A stretch of 64,000 nt of DNA from Caulobacter zeae (GTDB lineage: Bacteria > Pseudomonadota > Alphaproteobacteria > Caulobacterales > Caulobacteraceae), in assembly GCF_002858925.1 (NCBI RefSeq), contig NZ_PJRS01000009.1:62001-126000 (forward strand), read 5' to 3'. The position numbers and the translations under genes were made by a program. Below are positions 45,982 to 55,206 of this stretch, piece after piece; within the stretch, counting starts at the first letter, position 1; the number at the start of each line of letters is the position of its first letter. The notes below the pieces were generated by a model that ran no database searches, was not told where the DNA came from, and saw nothing but the letters and a program-made list of their open reading frames with translations.

Positions 45982-46536
45982 ATGGCCGCCCGACCGCAGG
46001 ACATTCTGGGCTTCTGGAGCGAAGCCGGCCCCAAGAAGTGGTACGAGAAGAACTGGGCGTTCGACGAGGCCATCCGCCTGAAGTACGAGCCCACCCACCA
46101 CGCCGCCGCCCGCGGCGACTACGACGCCTGGGTCGAGACCGCCGAGGGCTCGCTGGCGCTGATCATCGTGCTCGACCAGTTCCCCCGCAATCTCTACCGC
46201 CGCAGCGGCCATGCCTTCGCCACTGACGGGAAGGCCCGCGCCGTGGCCCGCGCCGCCATCGCCAAGGGTCACGACACCGCCGTCGCCCCCGAGTTGCGCT
46301 ATTTCTTCTACCTGCCGTTCGAGCACTCCGAATCCCTGGCCGACCAGGAGCTGTGCATCGAGCTGTGCGCCGGCATGCAGGCCGACACCGGCGACGAGGA
46401 CGCCATGAAGTGGGCCATCATCCATCGTGACATCATCGCCAGGTTCGGCCGTTTCCCGCACCGCAACGTAGCGTTGGGCCGTGAAACCACTCCGGCCGAG
46501 CAGGCCTTTCTCGACGAAGGCGGGTTCGCCGGCTAG
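45982..46536 (+). CDS. DUF924 family protein
   Basis: 184 residues, all-helical. DILGFWSEAGPKKWYEKNWAFDEAI, LIIVLDQFPRNLYRRSGHAFATD and YFFYLPFEHSESLADQE are the DUF924 hallmarks (a TPR-like superhelix). Cytoplasmic; function unknown though widespread in proteobacteria and eukaryotes. AGGAGAAGGCC precedes the ATG. Divergent from the RcnB-like gene. Confidence 0.9.
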   Translation: MAARPQDILGFWSEAGPKKWYEKNWAFDEAIRLKYEPTHHAAARGDYDAWVETAEGSLALIIVLDQFPRNLYRRSGHAFATDGKARAVARAAIAKGHDTAVAPELRYFFYLPFEHSESLADQELCIELCAGMQADTGDEDAMKWAIIHRDIIARFGRFPHRNVALGRETTPAEQAFLDEGGFAG

Positions 46537-46609
46537 GCGAGCTTGGCTTGCGTGCAATCGATACTGTAGTGTCCGCCCGAAATTCGAAGGGGCCTGGAGG
46601 GCGCTGTCT

Positions 46610-47560
46610 ATGTCGATGAAGAAACTCATGCTCGCGGCGAGCGCGATGATTTGCGTCGCCGTCCCGGTCGAGGCGTTCGCTCAAGCCAAGCCGACCAAGG
46701 CCCAGCAGATGCAGGCCCAGGCGCAGGCCGAGGTGCCGCGCTGCACCCGCAAGCTCGGCACCCTGTCGATCATCGACGGCGACGATCCGCGCGGCTGGAC
46801 CCAGTATAACCTGGCCTCGCCGCAAAAGCTGCTGCGCGCCATCGTCCAGAAGTCGGGCTGCTTCAACCTGGTCGACCGGGGCGCGGGCCTGAACGCCGCC
46901 CAGATCGAGCGCAACATCGGCGGCAACCTTGGCCTGCAGCGCGGCTCCAACGTCGGCCAGGGCCAGATCAAGGCGGCCGACTACGTGCTGGTGGCCGAAG
47001 TGCAGGCCAGCGACAGCAACGCCGGCGGCGGCGCGGTGGCCGGCGCCATCGGCGGCCTGATCGGCGGTCGCGCCGGCGGCCTGATCGGCGGCATCAAGAC
47101 CAAGAAGCTGGAAGCCAACACCGTCCTGTCGCTGACCAACGTCCGCACCACCGAGACCGTGGCCGTGCAGGAAGGCTACGCCGTGAAGAACGACATCGGC
47201 TGGGGCGCGGGCGGCGGCATCGGCTTCGCCGGCGCGGTCGGCGGCGGCTACGAAGACACCGAGATCGGTCGCATCATCACCCTGGCCTTCATCAACAGCT
47301 ACTCCAAGATGGTCGGCGAACTGGGCCTGGTGGGCGACAGCGCCCAGGCCGCCCAGGCGGCTCCGACCAAGTCCTTCGTGGCCACCCGCGTCGTCAACAT
47401 GCGCGCCACCCCGGTCGCCGCCGGCAAGCTGATCCGCGCCCTGCCCGCCGGCTCGATCGTCTACCCGACCGGCAAGAAGCAAGAGCTGTGGTGGGAAGTG
47501 GCCGACGAGAACGACAACGTCGGCTGGGTGCTGAACACCGGCCTCGAGCCGGGCAAGTAA
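46610..47560 (+). CDS. CsgG/HfaB-like exported protein with C-terminal SH3 domain
   Basis: 316 residues from the ATG at 46610 (GGAGG nine bases upstream). A signal peptide (ASAMICVAVPVEAFAQ) without a lipobox. LVDRGAGLNAAQIERNIGGNL and AADYVLVAEVQASDSN resemble the periplasmic domain of CsgG/HfaB curli- and holdfast-type secretion proteins. A Gly-rich hydrophobic stretch (AGAIGGLIGGRAGGLIGGI) may insert in membrane. The C-terminus (SFVATRVVNMRATPVAAGKLI, WWEVADENDNVGWVL) is a bacterial SH3 domain. Possibly an outer-membrane or envelope adaptor. Terminator follows. Confidence 0.75.
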   Translation: MSMKKLMLAASAMICVAVPVEAFAQAKPTKAQQMQAQAQAEVPRCTRKLGTLSIIDGDDPRGWTQYNLASPQKLLRAIVQKSGCFNLVDRGAGLNAAQIERNIGGNLGLQRGSNVGQGQIKAADYVLVAEVQASDSNAGGGAVAGAIGGLIGGRAGGLIGGIKTKKLEANTVLSLTNVRTTETVAVQEGYAVKNDIGWGAGGGIGFAGAVGGGYEDTEIGRIITLAFINSYSKMVGELGLVGDSAQAAQAAPTKSFVATRVVNMRATPVAAGKLIRALPAGSIVYPTGKKQELWWEVADENDNVGWVLNTGLEPGK

Positions 47561-47582
47561 GGCGCTCCGCCACTTGAACGAG

Positions 47583-47616
47583 AACGCCCCGCCGGCTCGC
47601 CGCGCGGGGCGTTTTT
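47583..47616 (+). terminator. Rho-independent terminator of the CsgG-like gene
   Basis: AACGCCCCGC/GCGGGGCGTT stem with an 11-base loop, followed by TTTTTCG, 23 bp after the stop. Confidence 0.88.
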
Positions 47617-47696
47617 CGTTGCGGCCCGACCCGCACGCCGAACCGCGCGCATGGCAGCGGCGTTCTAAGAATCGCCCCACAGTGACTGTTCATAAC

Positions 47697-47713
47697 TCCA
47701 CAGGAATTGTGGA
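47697..47713. promoter_or_regulatory. Inverted repeat upstream of thyA
   Basis: TCCACA-N5-TGTGGA, a perfect 6-bp inverted repeat 95 bp before the thyA start. Each half resembles the 3' part of a DnaA box, but neither reaches the 9-mer consensus. Confidence 0.3.
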
Positions 47714-47807
47714 CGGCGAACCGTAACTCGGGGGCTCATCGGCCGCGCCTCTCGCGCGTGCGGAGGGGCTGCGGCAAGTGCATGGAACAGCCGTCCTTGG
47801 TGCGCCC

Positions 47808-48644
47808 ATGAACATCCACGTCCCGACCAACGTCCATCCGACCGACCACGCCGAGTGGCAGTACCTGGATCTCCTGCAGGACATCCTCGACAACGGCGTC
47901 GAGCGCGGCGACCGTACGGGCACCGGGACCAAGGGCGTGTTCGGCCGCCAGATCCGCTTCGACCTGGCCAAGGGCTTCCCGGTGCTGACCACCAAGAAGC
48001 TGCACCTGCGCTCGATCATCATCGAGCTTCTGTGGTTCCTGAAGGGCGAGACCAACATCGCCTATCTCAAGGACAATGGCGTGCGCATCTGGGACGAGTG
48101 GGCCGACGAGAACGGCGAGCTCGGCCCGGTCTACGGCAAGCAATGGCGCTCGTGGGCGGCCCCGAACGGCCAGTCGATCGACCAGATCGTCAATCTGGTC
48201 GAGGGGCTGAAGACCAATCCCAACAGCCGCCGGCATATCGTGTCGGCCTGGAACCCGGCCGACGTCGAGGACATGGCCCTGCCGCCCTGCCACTGCCTGT
48301 TCCAGTTCTTCGTGGCGGATGGGAAACTCAGCTGCCAGCTCTACCAGCGCAGCGCCGACGTCTTCCTGGGCGTGCCGTTCAACATCGCCAGCTACGCCCT
48401 GCTGACCCTGATGGTCGCCAAGGTCGTCGGCCTGGAGCCGGGCGAGTTCGTGCACACCTTCGGCGACGCCCACCTCTACCTGAACCACCTGGACCAGGCC
48501 CGCGAGCAGCTGACCCGCGAGCCCAAGCCGTTCCCGACGATGAAGATCGCCGACAAGACCGACCTCTTCGCCTTCGAGTACGAGGACTTCACGCTGGAAG
48601 GCTACGAGGCCCACCCGCACATCAAGGCGTCGGTCTCGGTCTGA
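47808..48644 (+). CDS. thyA: Thymidylate synthase
   Basis: 278 residues. Makes dTMP from dUMP and methylenetetrahydrofolate. [20 protein letters not shown] (phosphate-binding Arg), the catalytic Cys in [32 protein letters not shown], and HIKASVSV at the C-terminus. The ATG at 47808 is preferred over the 47778 ATG by homology. folA follows 39 bp later: the product dihydrofolate of ThyA is the substrate of FolA, so they form a natural operon. Confidence 0.96.
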   Translation: MNIHVPTNVHPTDHAEWQYLDLLQDILDNGVERGDRTGTGTKGVFGRQIRFDLAKGFPVLTTKKLHLRSIIIELLWFLKGETNIAYLKDNGVRIWDEWADENGELGPVYGKQWRSWAAPNGQSIDQIVNLVEGLKTNPNSRRHIVSAWNPADVEDMALPPCHCLFQFFVADGKLSCQLYQRSADVFLGVPFNIASYALLTLMVAKVVGLEPGEFVHTFGDAHLYLNHLDQAREQLTREPKPFPTMKIADKTDLFAFEYEDFTLEGYEAHPHIKASVSV

Positions 48645-48683
48645 GCTTCCGCTAGCGACGGCGGGCCGCTAAGACTCGCCGTC

Positions 48684-49202
48684 ATGACCGCCCCCATCCT
48701 CACCGTCGGCCCCGTGGCCCGCTCGCTCAACGGCGTCATCGGCCGCGACAACGACCTGCCCTGGCGTCTGAAGTCGGATCTTCAGATGTTCAAGGCCGCC
48801 ACCCTGGGCAAGCCGGTGATCATGGGCCGCAAGACCTGGGACAGCCTGCCAAGGAAGCCCCTGCCCGGCCGCCTCAACATCGTTTTGACCCGCGACCACA
48901 AGTTCGAGGCCGAGGGCGCGGTGGTCTGCGACACCTGGTCCGAAGCCGTGCAGATCGGCAAGGAGCAGGCGGCCGAGGACGGCGTCGAGGAGGTCTGCGT
49001 GATCGGCGGCGCAGCCCTGTTCGAGCTCGCCCTGCCGCGCGCCAAGCGGATCTACGTCACCGAGGTGCAAGCCGAAGTTCAGGGCGACGTCGCCTTCCCC
49101 GCCTTCGACGAAAGCGCCTGGACCGAGGTGCGCCGCGAGGAGCGCCCAGCCGGCGAAGGCGACGACTTCCCGTTCGTGTTCCGCGTGCTGGAACGCAAGT
49201 GA
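48684..49202 (+). CDS. folA: Dihydrofolate reductase
   Basis: 172 residues. Reduces dihydrofolate with NADPH, completing the thyA cycle. NGVIGRDNDLPWRLKSDLQMFK (Asp/Leu active site), GKPVIMGRKTWDSLPRKPLPGR (NADPH and folate contacts) and VIGGAALFELAL are textbook. No clear trimethoprim-resistance change can be read by eye. The next gene overlaps its stop (GTGA). Confidence 0.95.
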   Translation: MTAPILTVGPVARSLNGVIGRDNDLPWRLKSDLQMFKAATLGKPVIMGRKTWDSLPRKPLPGRLNIVLTRDHKFEAEGAVVCDTWSEAVQIGKEQAAEDGVEEVCVIGGAALFELALPRAKRIYVTEVQAEVQGDVAFPAFDESAWTEVRREERPAGEGDDFPFVFRVLERK

Positions 49203-49573
49203 GCGCCCTGCTGGCCGCCCTCGTCCTGGCCCAGGCGGCGTCATCGACGCCGCCTCAGGCCGTTGACGCGCGCCAGCACGCCCGCGACAAGGCCGCCGAG
49301 ATCGTCGTGCTTCAGGTCAAGCACGTGGGCGTGCCGCGCGGCGTGCGCGGCGCCTGCTTCGTGGCCGCCACCGTGGTCCGCGCCGAGCCGGGCGTGAAGC
49401 TGAAGGTCGGCCGCAACCTTCGCCTCTCGGTCCCCTGCGCCGCGCCCGGCGCGAGCGGCTCGGACGTCGAGCACGGCGTCGACCAAGCCGCCCTGCAGCG
49501 CTCTAGCTACGGCCGCGCCTTCTTCGACGAGCGCCTGAAGCTGATCGCCTACGACCTCTTCGACCTGAACTGA
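49199..49573 (+). CDS. Small exported hypothetical protein
   Basis: 124 residues. GTG start overlapping the folA stop. Short hydrophobic leader (ALLAALVLAQAASS) suggests export. The core ACFVAATVVRAEPGVKLKVGRNLRLSVPC carries two Cys that could pair. No family recognised. It lies in the thyA-folA operon but no folate role is evident. Confidence 0.65.
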   Translation: MSALLAALVLAQAASSTPPQAVDARQHARDKAAEIVVLQVKHVGVPRGVRGACFVAATVVRAEPGVKLKVGRNLRLSVPCAAPGASGSDVEHGVDQAALQRSSYGRAFFDERLKLIAYDLFDLN

Positions 49574-49587
49574 CCGCGGAGCCCCGC

Positions 49588-50664
49588 ATGAGCGCCTGGA
49601 CCGACCGCCGGCTGATCGACCTGCTGGGGATCGCCGCCCCCGTCCTCCAGGCCCCGATGGCCGGCGCCACCACCCCGGACATGGCCATCGGCGCGGCGCG
49701 CGGCGGCGGCCTGGGTTCGCTGGCCTGCGCCCAGTACACGCCCGACCAGGCCCGGGCGGCGATCGCGCAGTTCCGCGCCGCCGTCGACGCGCCCCTGAAC
49801 CTGAATTTCTTCGCCCACACGCCGCCTAAGGCCGATCCGGCGCGGATGCTGGCCTGGCGGGCGCGGCTGGCGCCCTACTATGTCGAGGCGGGGCTGGATC
49901 CGGCCCCGCCGCCGCCAGCGGGTGGTCGCGCGCCCTTCGACGAGGCCTTCTGCGCCCTGGTCGAGGACCTGCGGCCGCAGGTGGTCAGCTTCCACTTCGG
50001 CCTGCCGCAGGCGGCTCTGCTCGACCGCGTGCGGGCCACCGGGGCGAAGATCCTGTCCTCGGCCACCACCGTCGCCGAAGCGGTCTGGCTGGAGGCGCAC
50101 GGCGTCGACGCCGTCATCGCCATGGGCGCCGAGGCCGGCGGCCACCGCGCCACCTTCCTGCCGGGCTACGGCGAGACCATCGACAACCGCCTGGACACCG
50201 CCAGCCAGCCGGGCCTCTTTTCCCTGCTGCCGCAGGTGGCGGCCGCCGTCGCCGTTCCGGTGATCGCCGCCGGCGGCATAGCCGAGGCGCTCGGCGTGGC
50301 GGCCGCCCGAGCCCTGGGGGCCGCCGGCGTGCAGGTCGGCACGGCCTATCTCTTCACGCCCGAGGCCAAGATCCCGCCGGCCCATCGCGCCGCCCTCGAC
50401 CAGGCCCGCGACGACAATACCATGATCACCGACGTCTTCACCGGCCGTCCGGCCCGAGGCGTCTCTAACCGCCTGATGCGCGAGGTCGGACCGATCGGCG
50501 GCCAGGTGGTGCCGCCCTTTCCGCTGGCGGGCGGCGCGCTCGTTCCCTTGCGCCAGGACGGGGCCAACGGCGACTTCACCAACCTCTGGGCCGGCCAGTC
50601 CGCGCGCCTGGCCCCGCGCGGCCTCAACGCCGAAGACCTGACCAGGCTGCTCGCTGACGCCTGA
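49588..50664 (+). CDS. Nitronate monooxygenase (2-nitropropane dioxygenase family)
   Basis: 358 residues. FMN-dependent TIM barrel: LLGIAAPVLQAPMAGATTPDMA at the start, GAEAGGHRATFLPG, and PVIAAGGIAEALGVAAARALGAAGVQVGTAYL (phosphate-binding Gly loop). Oxidises propionate-3-nitronate or other nitronates. Follows the small exported gene by 14 bp, thus likely in the thyA-folA transcript. Confidence 0.9.
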   Translation: MSAWTDRRLIDLLGIAAPVLQAPMAGATTPDMAIGAARGGGLGSLACAQYTPDQARAAIAQFRAAVDAPLNLNFFAHTPPKADPARMLAWRARLAPYYVEAGLDPAPPPPAGGRAPFDEAFCALVEDLRPQVVSFHFGLPQAALLDRVRATGAKILSSATTVAEAVWLEAHGVDAVIAMGAEAGGHRATFLPGYGETIDNRLDTASQPGLFSLLPQVAAAVAVPVIAAGGIAEALGVAAARALGAAGVQVGTAYLFTPEAKIPPAHRAALDQARDDNTMITDVFTGRPARGVSNRLMREVGPIGGQVVPPFPLAGGALVPLRQDGANGDFTNLWAGQSARLAPRGLNAEDLTRLLADA

Positions 50665-50680
50665 GTAAGTTGCGGACCAG

Positions 50681-50697
50681 TTCAAACGATCGTTTAC
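50681..50697. promoter_or_regulatory. Shared operator motif, site 2
   Basis: TTC-AAACG-AT-CGTTT-AC: the 12-bp core AAACGATCGTTT (50684-50695) is a perfect palindrome. It lies about 105 bp before the start of the SMP-30 gene. On the minus strand it reads AAACG-AT-CGTTT-GAAC, matching sites 1 and 4. Confidence 0.55.
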
Positions 50698-50798
50698 TCC
50701 ACTTCCAGGCGTTCAGAGAGACGCCCATCAAGCGTGACAGCCGAAAGTGTGAGCGGTTTCGGCGCCCGTCACGCGAAAAGAAATGGGAGCGAGACGAC

Positions 50799-51710
50799 AT
50801 GGACCTGACCCTCGTCGCCGAAGGCCTGCAGTTTCCCGAAGGCCCAGTCGCCATGGCTGACGGCTCGGTGCTGCTGGTCGAGATCCAGCGCCAGACCCTG
50901 ACGCGGATCGCGCCCGACGGAACCCGAACCACCGTCGCAGACCTGCCCGGCGGCCCCAATGGCGCGGCGATCGGCCCGGACGGCGCGGTCTATGTCACCA
51001 ACAACGGCGGCAGCTTCCAGTTCTTCGACATGGGTGGGCTGAACATCCCCGGCCCGACGCCCGCCGGCTACGAGGGCGGCTCGATCCAGCGGGTGGACCT
51101 GGCAAGCGGCGCCGTGACCACGCTGTACGAAGCCTGCGACGGCAAGCGCCTGGTCGGGCCCAACGACCTCGTCTTCGACCGTCAAGGCGGCTTCTGGTTC
51201 ACCGATCACGGCTGCTCGACGCCGGACGGCCGCAGGTACGGAGCGCTCTACTACGCCAGGACCGACGGCAGCCATATCGTGCGCCTTCGCGACCACCTGA
51301 TCTCGCCCAACGGCGTGGGCCTGTCGCCCGCCGAGGACGTCGTCTACGTGGCCGACACCATGCTGGGACGCCTGTGGGCCTTCGACGTCGTCGCGCCCGG
51401 CGAACTCGCCCCGCCGGCGCCGCTACAGCCCGGCCGGGTGGTCTGCAACCTCCCGGGCTACCAACTGCTCGACAGCCTGGCGGTCGAGGCCGACGGCCGG
51501 GTGTGCGTTGCGACGATCATCAACGGCGGGATCACCGCCTTCTCGCCGAACGGTTCGACGCAGCACGTGGCGGTTCCGGACGTGATCACCACCAACATCT
51601 GCTTCGGCGGGACCGACATGCGGGACGTGTGGATCACAGCGTCGGGAACGGGAAAGCTCTGGCGCGGGCGATGGGAGCGGCCGGGGCTGAAGCTGAACTT
51701 CGGCGCATGA
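50799..51710 (+). CDS. SMP-30/gluconolactonase-family protein
   Basis: 303 residues from the ATG at 50799 (GGGAGCGAG upstream). A six-bladed beta-propeller: FPEGPVAMADGSVLLVEI, GPNDLVFDRQGGFWFTDHG and ISPNGVGLSPAEDVVYVADT carry the metal-binding Glu, Asn and Asp of SMP-30 lactonases. Hydrolyses a sugar or other lactone in the cytoplasm. Controlled, I infer, by the AAACGATCGTTT site upstream together with the nearby OYE and monooxygenase genes. Confidence 0.88.
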   Translation: MDLTLVAEGLQFPEGPVAMADGSVLLVEIQRQTLTRIAPDGTRTTVADLPGGPNGAAIGPDGAVYVTNNGGSFQFFDMGGLNIPGPTPAGYEGGSIQRVDLASGAVTTLYEACDGKRLVGPNDLVFDRQGGFWFTDHGCSTPDGRRYGALYYARTDGSHIVRLRDHLISPNGVGLSPAEDVVYVADTMLGRLWAFDVVAPGELAPPAPLQPGRVVCNLPGYQLLDSLAVEADGRVCVATIINGGITAFSPNGSTQHVAVPDVITTNICFGGTDMRDVWITASGTGKLWRGRWERPGLKLNFGA

Positions 51711-51841
51711 GACCCTCCCTGAAGGGGGAGGTGTCGCCGAAGGCGACGGAGGGGGAAGCAGGAACACTTCAGCCGGCGAGAAAGCTGAAAACGTCCCCCC
51801 TCCGGCCCTCCGGGCCACCTCCCCCAGACGGGGAGGATCTG
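51711..51841. repeat. Palindromic intergenic repeat (GGGGGAG hairpin family), copy 3
   Basis: Starts with CCCTCCCTGAAGGGGGAGG, then GTCGCCGAAGGCGAC hairpin and GGAGGGGGAAG, a variable centre, and ends with CCCCTCCGGCCCTCCGGGCC and CCTCCCCCAGACGGGGAGG. It fills the gap between convergent SMP-30 and OYE genes. Confidence 0.8.
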
Positions 51842-51845
51842 TCGC

Positions 51846-52937
<1,092 letters not shown>

Positions 52938-52973
52938 GGGGGCGCTCCGAAAGCGATAAGACTTGCGAACAAG

Positions 52974-52990
52974 TTAAACGGTCGTTTCCA
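52974..52990. promoter_or_regulatory. Shared operator motif, site 3
   Basis: GTT-AAACG-GT-CGTTT-CC; core 52976-52987 is a 5+5 palindrome around a GT spacer. It is 39-50 bp before the OYE start, a normal operator distance. Confidence 0.5.
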
Positions 52991-53062
52991 ACCTCGCGCC
53001 ATGCAGAAAAACTGCAACGGTTGCGGTTATCCGGCATAGGCCGGGGGACTTGAAAACGCCCC

Positions 53063-53353
53063 CTACTCCACCGCGTCGAGATATTCGATCTCGGGACGGC
53101 CGGCCAGGAACGGCGCCATGGCCGCGCCGGCGGCCTTGAAATAGTCGGTCCCGCCATGGTGCTTGAGGGCGTCGGCCGAGGCGTAGAGCTCCAGCACCTT
53201 GTAGGCGCCAGCCTCGGTTTTCGACCTGGTCAGCTGGTAGACGATCGCGCCGGGTTCGTTGGCCTTCACCTTGGCCGAAAGGTCGAGGAACACCGCCTCG
53301 AACTCGGACGTCTTGTCCGGCTGCACCTTCAGGGTCGCCACCACGCCGATCAT
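53063..53353 (-). CDS. Antibiotic-biosynthesis-monooxygenase (ABM)-domain protein, putative quinol monooxygenase
   Basis: 96 residues from the ATG at 53353 (GGGAGG six bases before; another ATG at 53359 is too close to it). A ferredoxin-like dimeric ABM domain: VVATLKVQPDKTSEFEAVFLDL and YKVLELYASADALKHH. Relatives such as YgiN oxidise or bind quinols. The operator motif lies directly against the ribosome site, so a bound repressor would block it. Groups with the neighbouring OYE gene in predicted regulation. Confidence 0.85.
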   Translation of the reverse strand: MIGVVATLKVQPDKTSEFEAVFLDLSAKVKANEPGAIVYQLTRSKTEAGAYKVLELYASADALKHHGGTDYFKAAGAAMAPFLAGRPEIEYLDAVE

Positions 53354-53364
53354 GCTCATCCTCC

Positions 53365-53380
53365 CAACATTTGTTTGAAC
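53365..53380. promoter_or_regulatory. Shared operator motif, site 4
   Basis: CAACA-TT-TGTTT-GAAC, the weakest of the four matches, adjacent to the ribosome site of the ABM gene. Its GAAC tail matches sites 1 and 2 exactly. Confidence 0.4.
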
Positions 53381-53467
53381 GGAAGGTTGGACGACGACGG
53401 CCGGCGAAGGCAAGCGTTTTGACACTCCCTCTTTTCCACCCCTGGGCCAGACCTTAAGCTTGGCCGC

Positions 53468-53783
53468 ATGCTGTGGTTTTTCGATCGCTGGAAGCGCCTG
53501 GCCTCAAGGATCGACGAGATCGCCGGCCTGCTGCGCGCATGGAGAGCCGTCCTGGGCCAGCGACTTGCAAGAGATGGCTCAACGCGTGCGAGGACGTGAC
53601 TATTACGGCCTGGACCGGTTCCTCCGCTGCTTCGGAGGGCCCGGGACGCTGAACGATCTCGTGCTGATGAGGAATGAAAGGACGCTGCCCCGGGCCAACG
53701 CGCGGTTGCGGCGACTGATGTCCAAGGCCTCGGCCCGGGCGTCACGCCTCAAGCGCGACATGGACCGGTCTAACGTCCGCTAA
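53468..53783 (+). pseudogene. Frameshifted small gene (DUF6966-like)
   Basis: Two frames are needed to read one protein. Frame A starts at the ATG at 53468 (MLWFFDRWKRLASRIDEIAG) and continues to LLRA; the sequence then continues sensibly only in another frame as HGEPSWASDLQEMAQ to LDRFLRCFGGPGTLNDLVL and ends at 53783. The break is in GCGCGC at about 53533-53538 and would be repaired by one more GC pair. The FGGPGTLNDLVL motif fits a small family I know as DUF6966. Could be a recent mutation, a sequencing error or phase variation. Confidence 0.6.
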
Positions 53784-53792
53784 GTAGGAAGC

Positions 53793-54098
53793 CTATCGCC
53801 GCTCGTTCCAGCCGTAGGCGACCCAGGAGTGGCCGCCGACGTTGCGGGCCTCGATCAGGTTGGGATCGGCCGACGCCTTGGCGCGGGCCTGGCGACGGCC
53901 GCGCAGGGCGAAAGCGGCCAGGCCGAGAAGCGCAGTGGCCATGAAACCCACGACCACCAGGGTCGCGGCGAACACCACCGCCACGATGGCGGCCACCGAG
54001 ACCGCGATCGCCGTGGCCACGCCGCCGACCACCGCGGCCAGACCGCGCCAAGCCGAAGAGTGCGTCGCGCCGATGTTCGCGCCCAGGGTCATGGTCAT
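53793..54098 (-). CDS. Small membrane protein
   Basis: 101 residues from the ATG at 54098 (GAGG six bases upstream). One long or two adjacent helices (AVVGGVATAIAVSVAAIVAVVF and ATLVVVGFMATALLGLAAFAL), then a basic segment and a C-terminus with HSWVAYGWNERR. No family recognised. Monocistronic. Confidence 0.7.
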   Translation of the reverse strand: MTMTLGANIGATHSSAWRGLAAVVGGVATAIAVSVAAIVAVVFAATLVVVGFMATALLGLAAFALRGRRQARAKASADPNLIEARNVGGHSWVAYGWNERR

Positions 54099-54216
54099 CG
54101 TCGTCCTCGATCGGCGCCGGGGCGCCCAGAATCTCCGTCCTCGCCCCTTAAGTTGGCTCTGGAGGTCTGAACGTCAACTGAACACCCATTGGGTTCAATC
54201 ACAAAGACTTTTCCGT

Positions 54217-54912
54217 TCAACCCGCGGCGGCCAGTCCCAGTTCCCGGCGCTCGCGCATGACGGTGCTGAAAGCCGCGTTGATCGCGGCCGCCTTGGCCTC
54301 GGCCACCTCGATGAACTCGGCAGGCAGGCCGCGGGCCCGGGCGCGGTCGGGGTGGGCGTCCGACAGGGCCGACTTCCAGGCCTTGCGCACCACCTCGTCC
54401 TCGGCGTCGGCCGGCACGTCGAGGATCACATAGGGGTCGTCCGCGCCCGCGCCCAGATGGGTGGCGCTGAGACGGCGGAAGGCCAGCGGCGACAGGCCGA
54501 ACAGCTCGGCCACCCGATCCAGATAGTCGAGCTCGTCCTGGGTCACCGCGCCGTCGGCCTTGGCGATGTGGAACAGGCCGTCGAGCACGTCCTCCAGCAG
54601 CTGAGGGCACGAGCGATAGCGCTTGGCCAGCCGCTTGGCGTAGCTCTCGAAGCCGTGCGTGGTCTGGCGGGCCAGGTCGTACAGGCGATGGATGTTCTGC
54701 TCGGAGGCCGGGTCCGGATGGAAGACCTGCGAGAAGGCCTCGAACTCGTGACCGTCGGCGCTGCCGTCGGCCTTGGCGAGCTTGGCGCCCAGGGCCGTGA
54801 CGGCGGTCGAGAACGCGGGATCCTGCCCCGGCGGGCCCGGGGGACATTCAGCGCATTCCGCCAGGTCCAGCCGACGGGCCGCGATGCTTGCGATGTTGCG
54901 CCAGAAGGTCAT
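54217..54912 (-). CDS. DjlA-like co-chaperone (TerB + J domain)
   Basis: 231 residues. N-terminal helical TerB-like region (about 35-140, LAKADGSADGHEFEAF and AKADGAVTQDELDYLDRV), then a C-terminal J domain (about 163-225) with the HPD motif in SDAHPDRARARGLP. J-domain proteins activate the ATPase of DnaK. Unlike E. coli DjlA it has no clear membrane anchor at the N-terminus. Stand-alone gene. Confidence 0.88.
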   Translation of the reverse strand: MTFWRNIASIAARRLDLAECAECPPGPPGQDPAFSTAVTALGAKLAKADGSADGHEFEAFSQVFHPDPASEQNIHRLYDLARQTTHGFESYAKRLAKRYRSCPQLLEDVLDGLFHIAKADGAVTQDELDYLDRVAELFGLSPLAFRRLSATHLGAGADDPYVILDVPADAEDEVVRKAWKSALSDAHPDRARARGLPAEFIEVAEAKAAAINAAFSTVMRERRELGLAAAG

Positions 54913-55206
54913 GCGGGAATTCTAATGTCGGCGGGTCTCGGAAGATACGGATCCGGACAGCGCCAGGATGCCGCACCGGAAGGGCCTTCTAGCATACGCA
55001 TCGCACGCGACCCACCCGGCGAATGCTGCATCGCACATGTAAACTTGTTCAGAATTGCCGCCATCTTCGGAGCCATCCGGGGTCTGCGTCGTTATGGCTG
55101 AGCTTGGCGCGGGACTTTGACCATTCGGCGCCATGCTGAGGTCCCAATGCGGCCCGAAATGATCTAGTCAGCTCTACTGACGCTACCGAAAAGGATTCCC
55201 GGCCGT
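54913..55206. other. Intergenic region (about 294 bp) without recognised genes
   Basis: Divergent spacer between the DjlA-like gene and the 55207 gene. I see only scattered weak features: a TGTAAAC-TT-GTTCAG near 55036 that loosely resembles the shared operator but is too degenerate to call, and a GATTC (GANTC) at 55194 just before the next start. No ORF in it convinces. Confidence 0.5.

Noticed and set aside
44774-46081. 435-codon plus-strand frame over the RcnB-like gene
   Set aside because: Ala/Val/Gly-monotonous translation of the repetitive DNA; the minus-strand frame has signal peptide, RcnB end and terminator.
50799-50805. Longer SMP-30 start at 50670
   Set aside because: The extra 43 residues cover the operator region and look non-coding; the ATG at 50799 begins the homologous part.
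55030-55050. A fifth copy of the shared operator (TGTAAACTTGTTCAG)
   Set aside because: Too degenerate compared with the other four; not counted.
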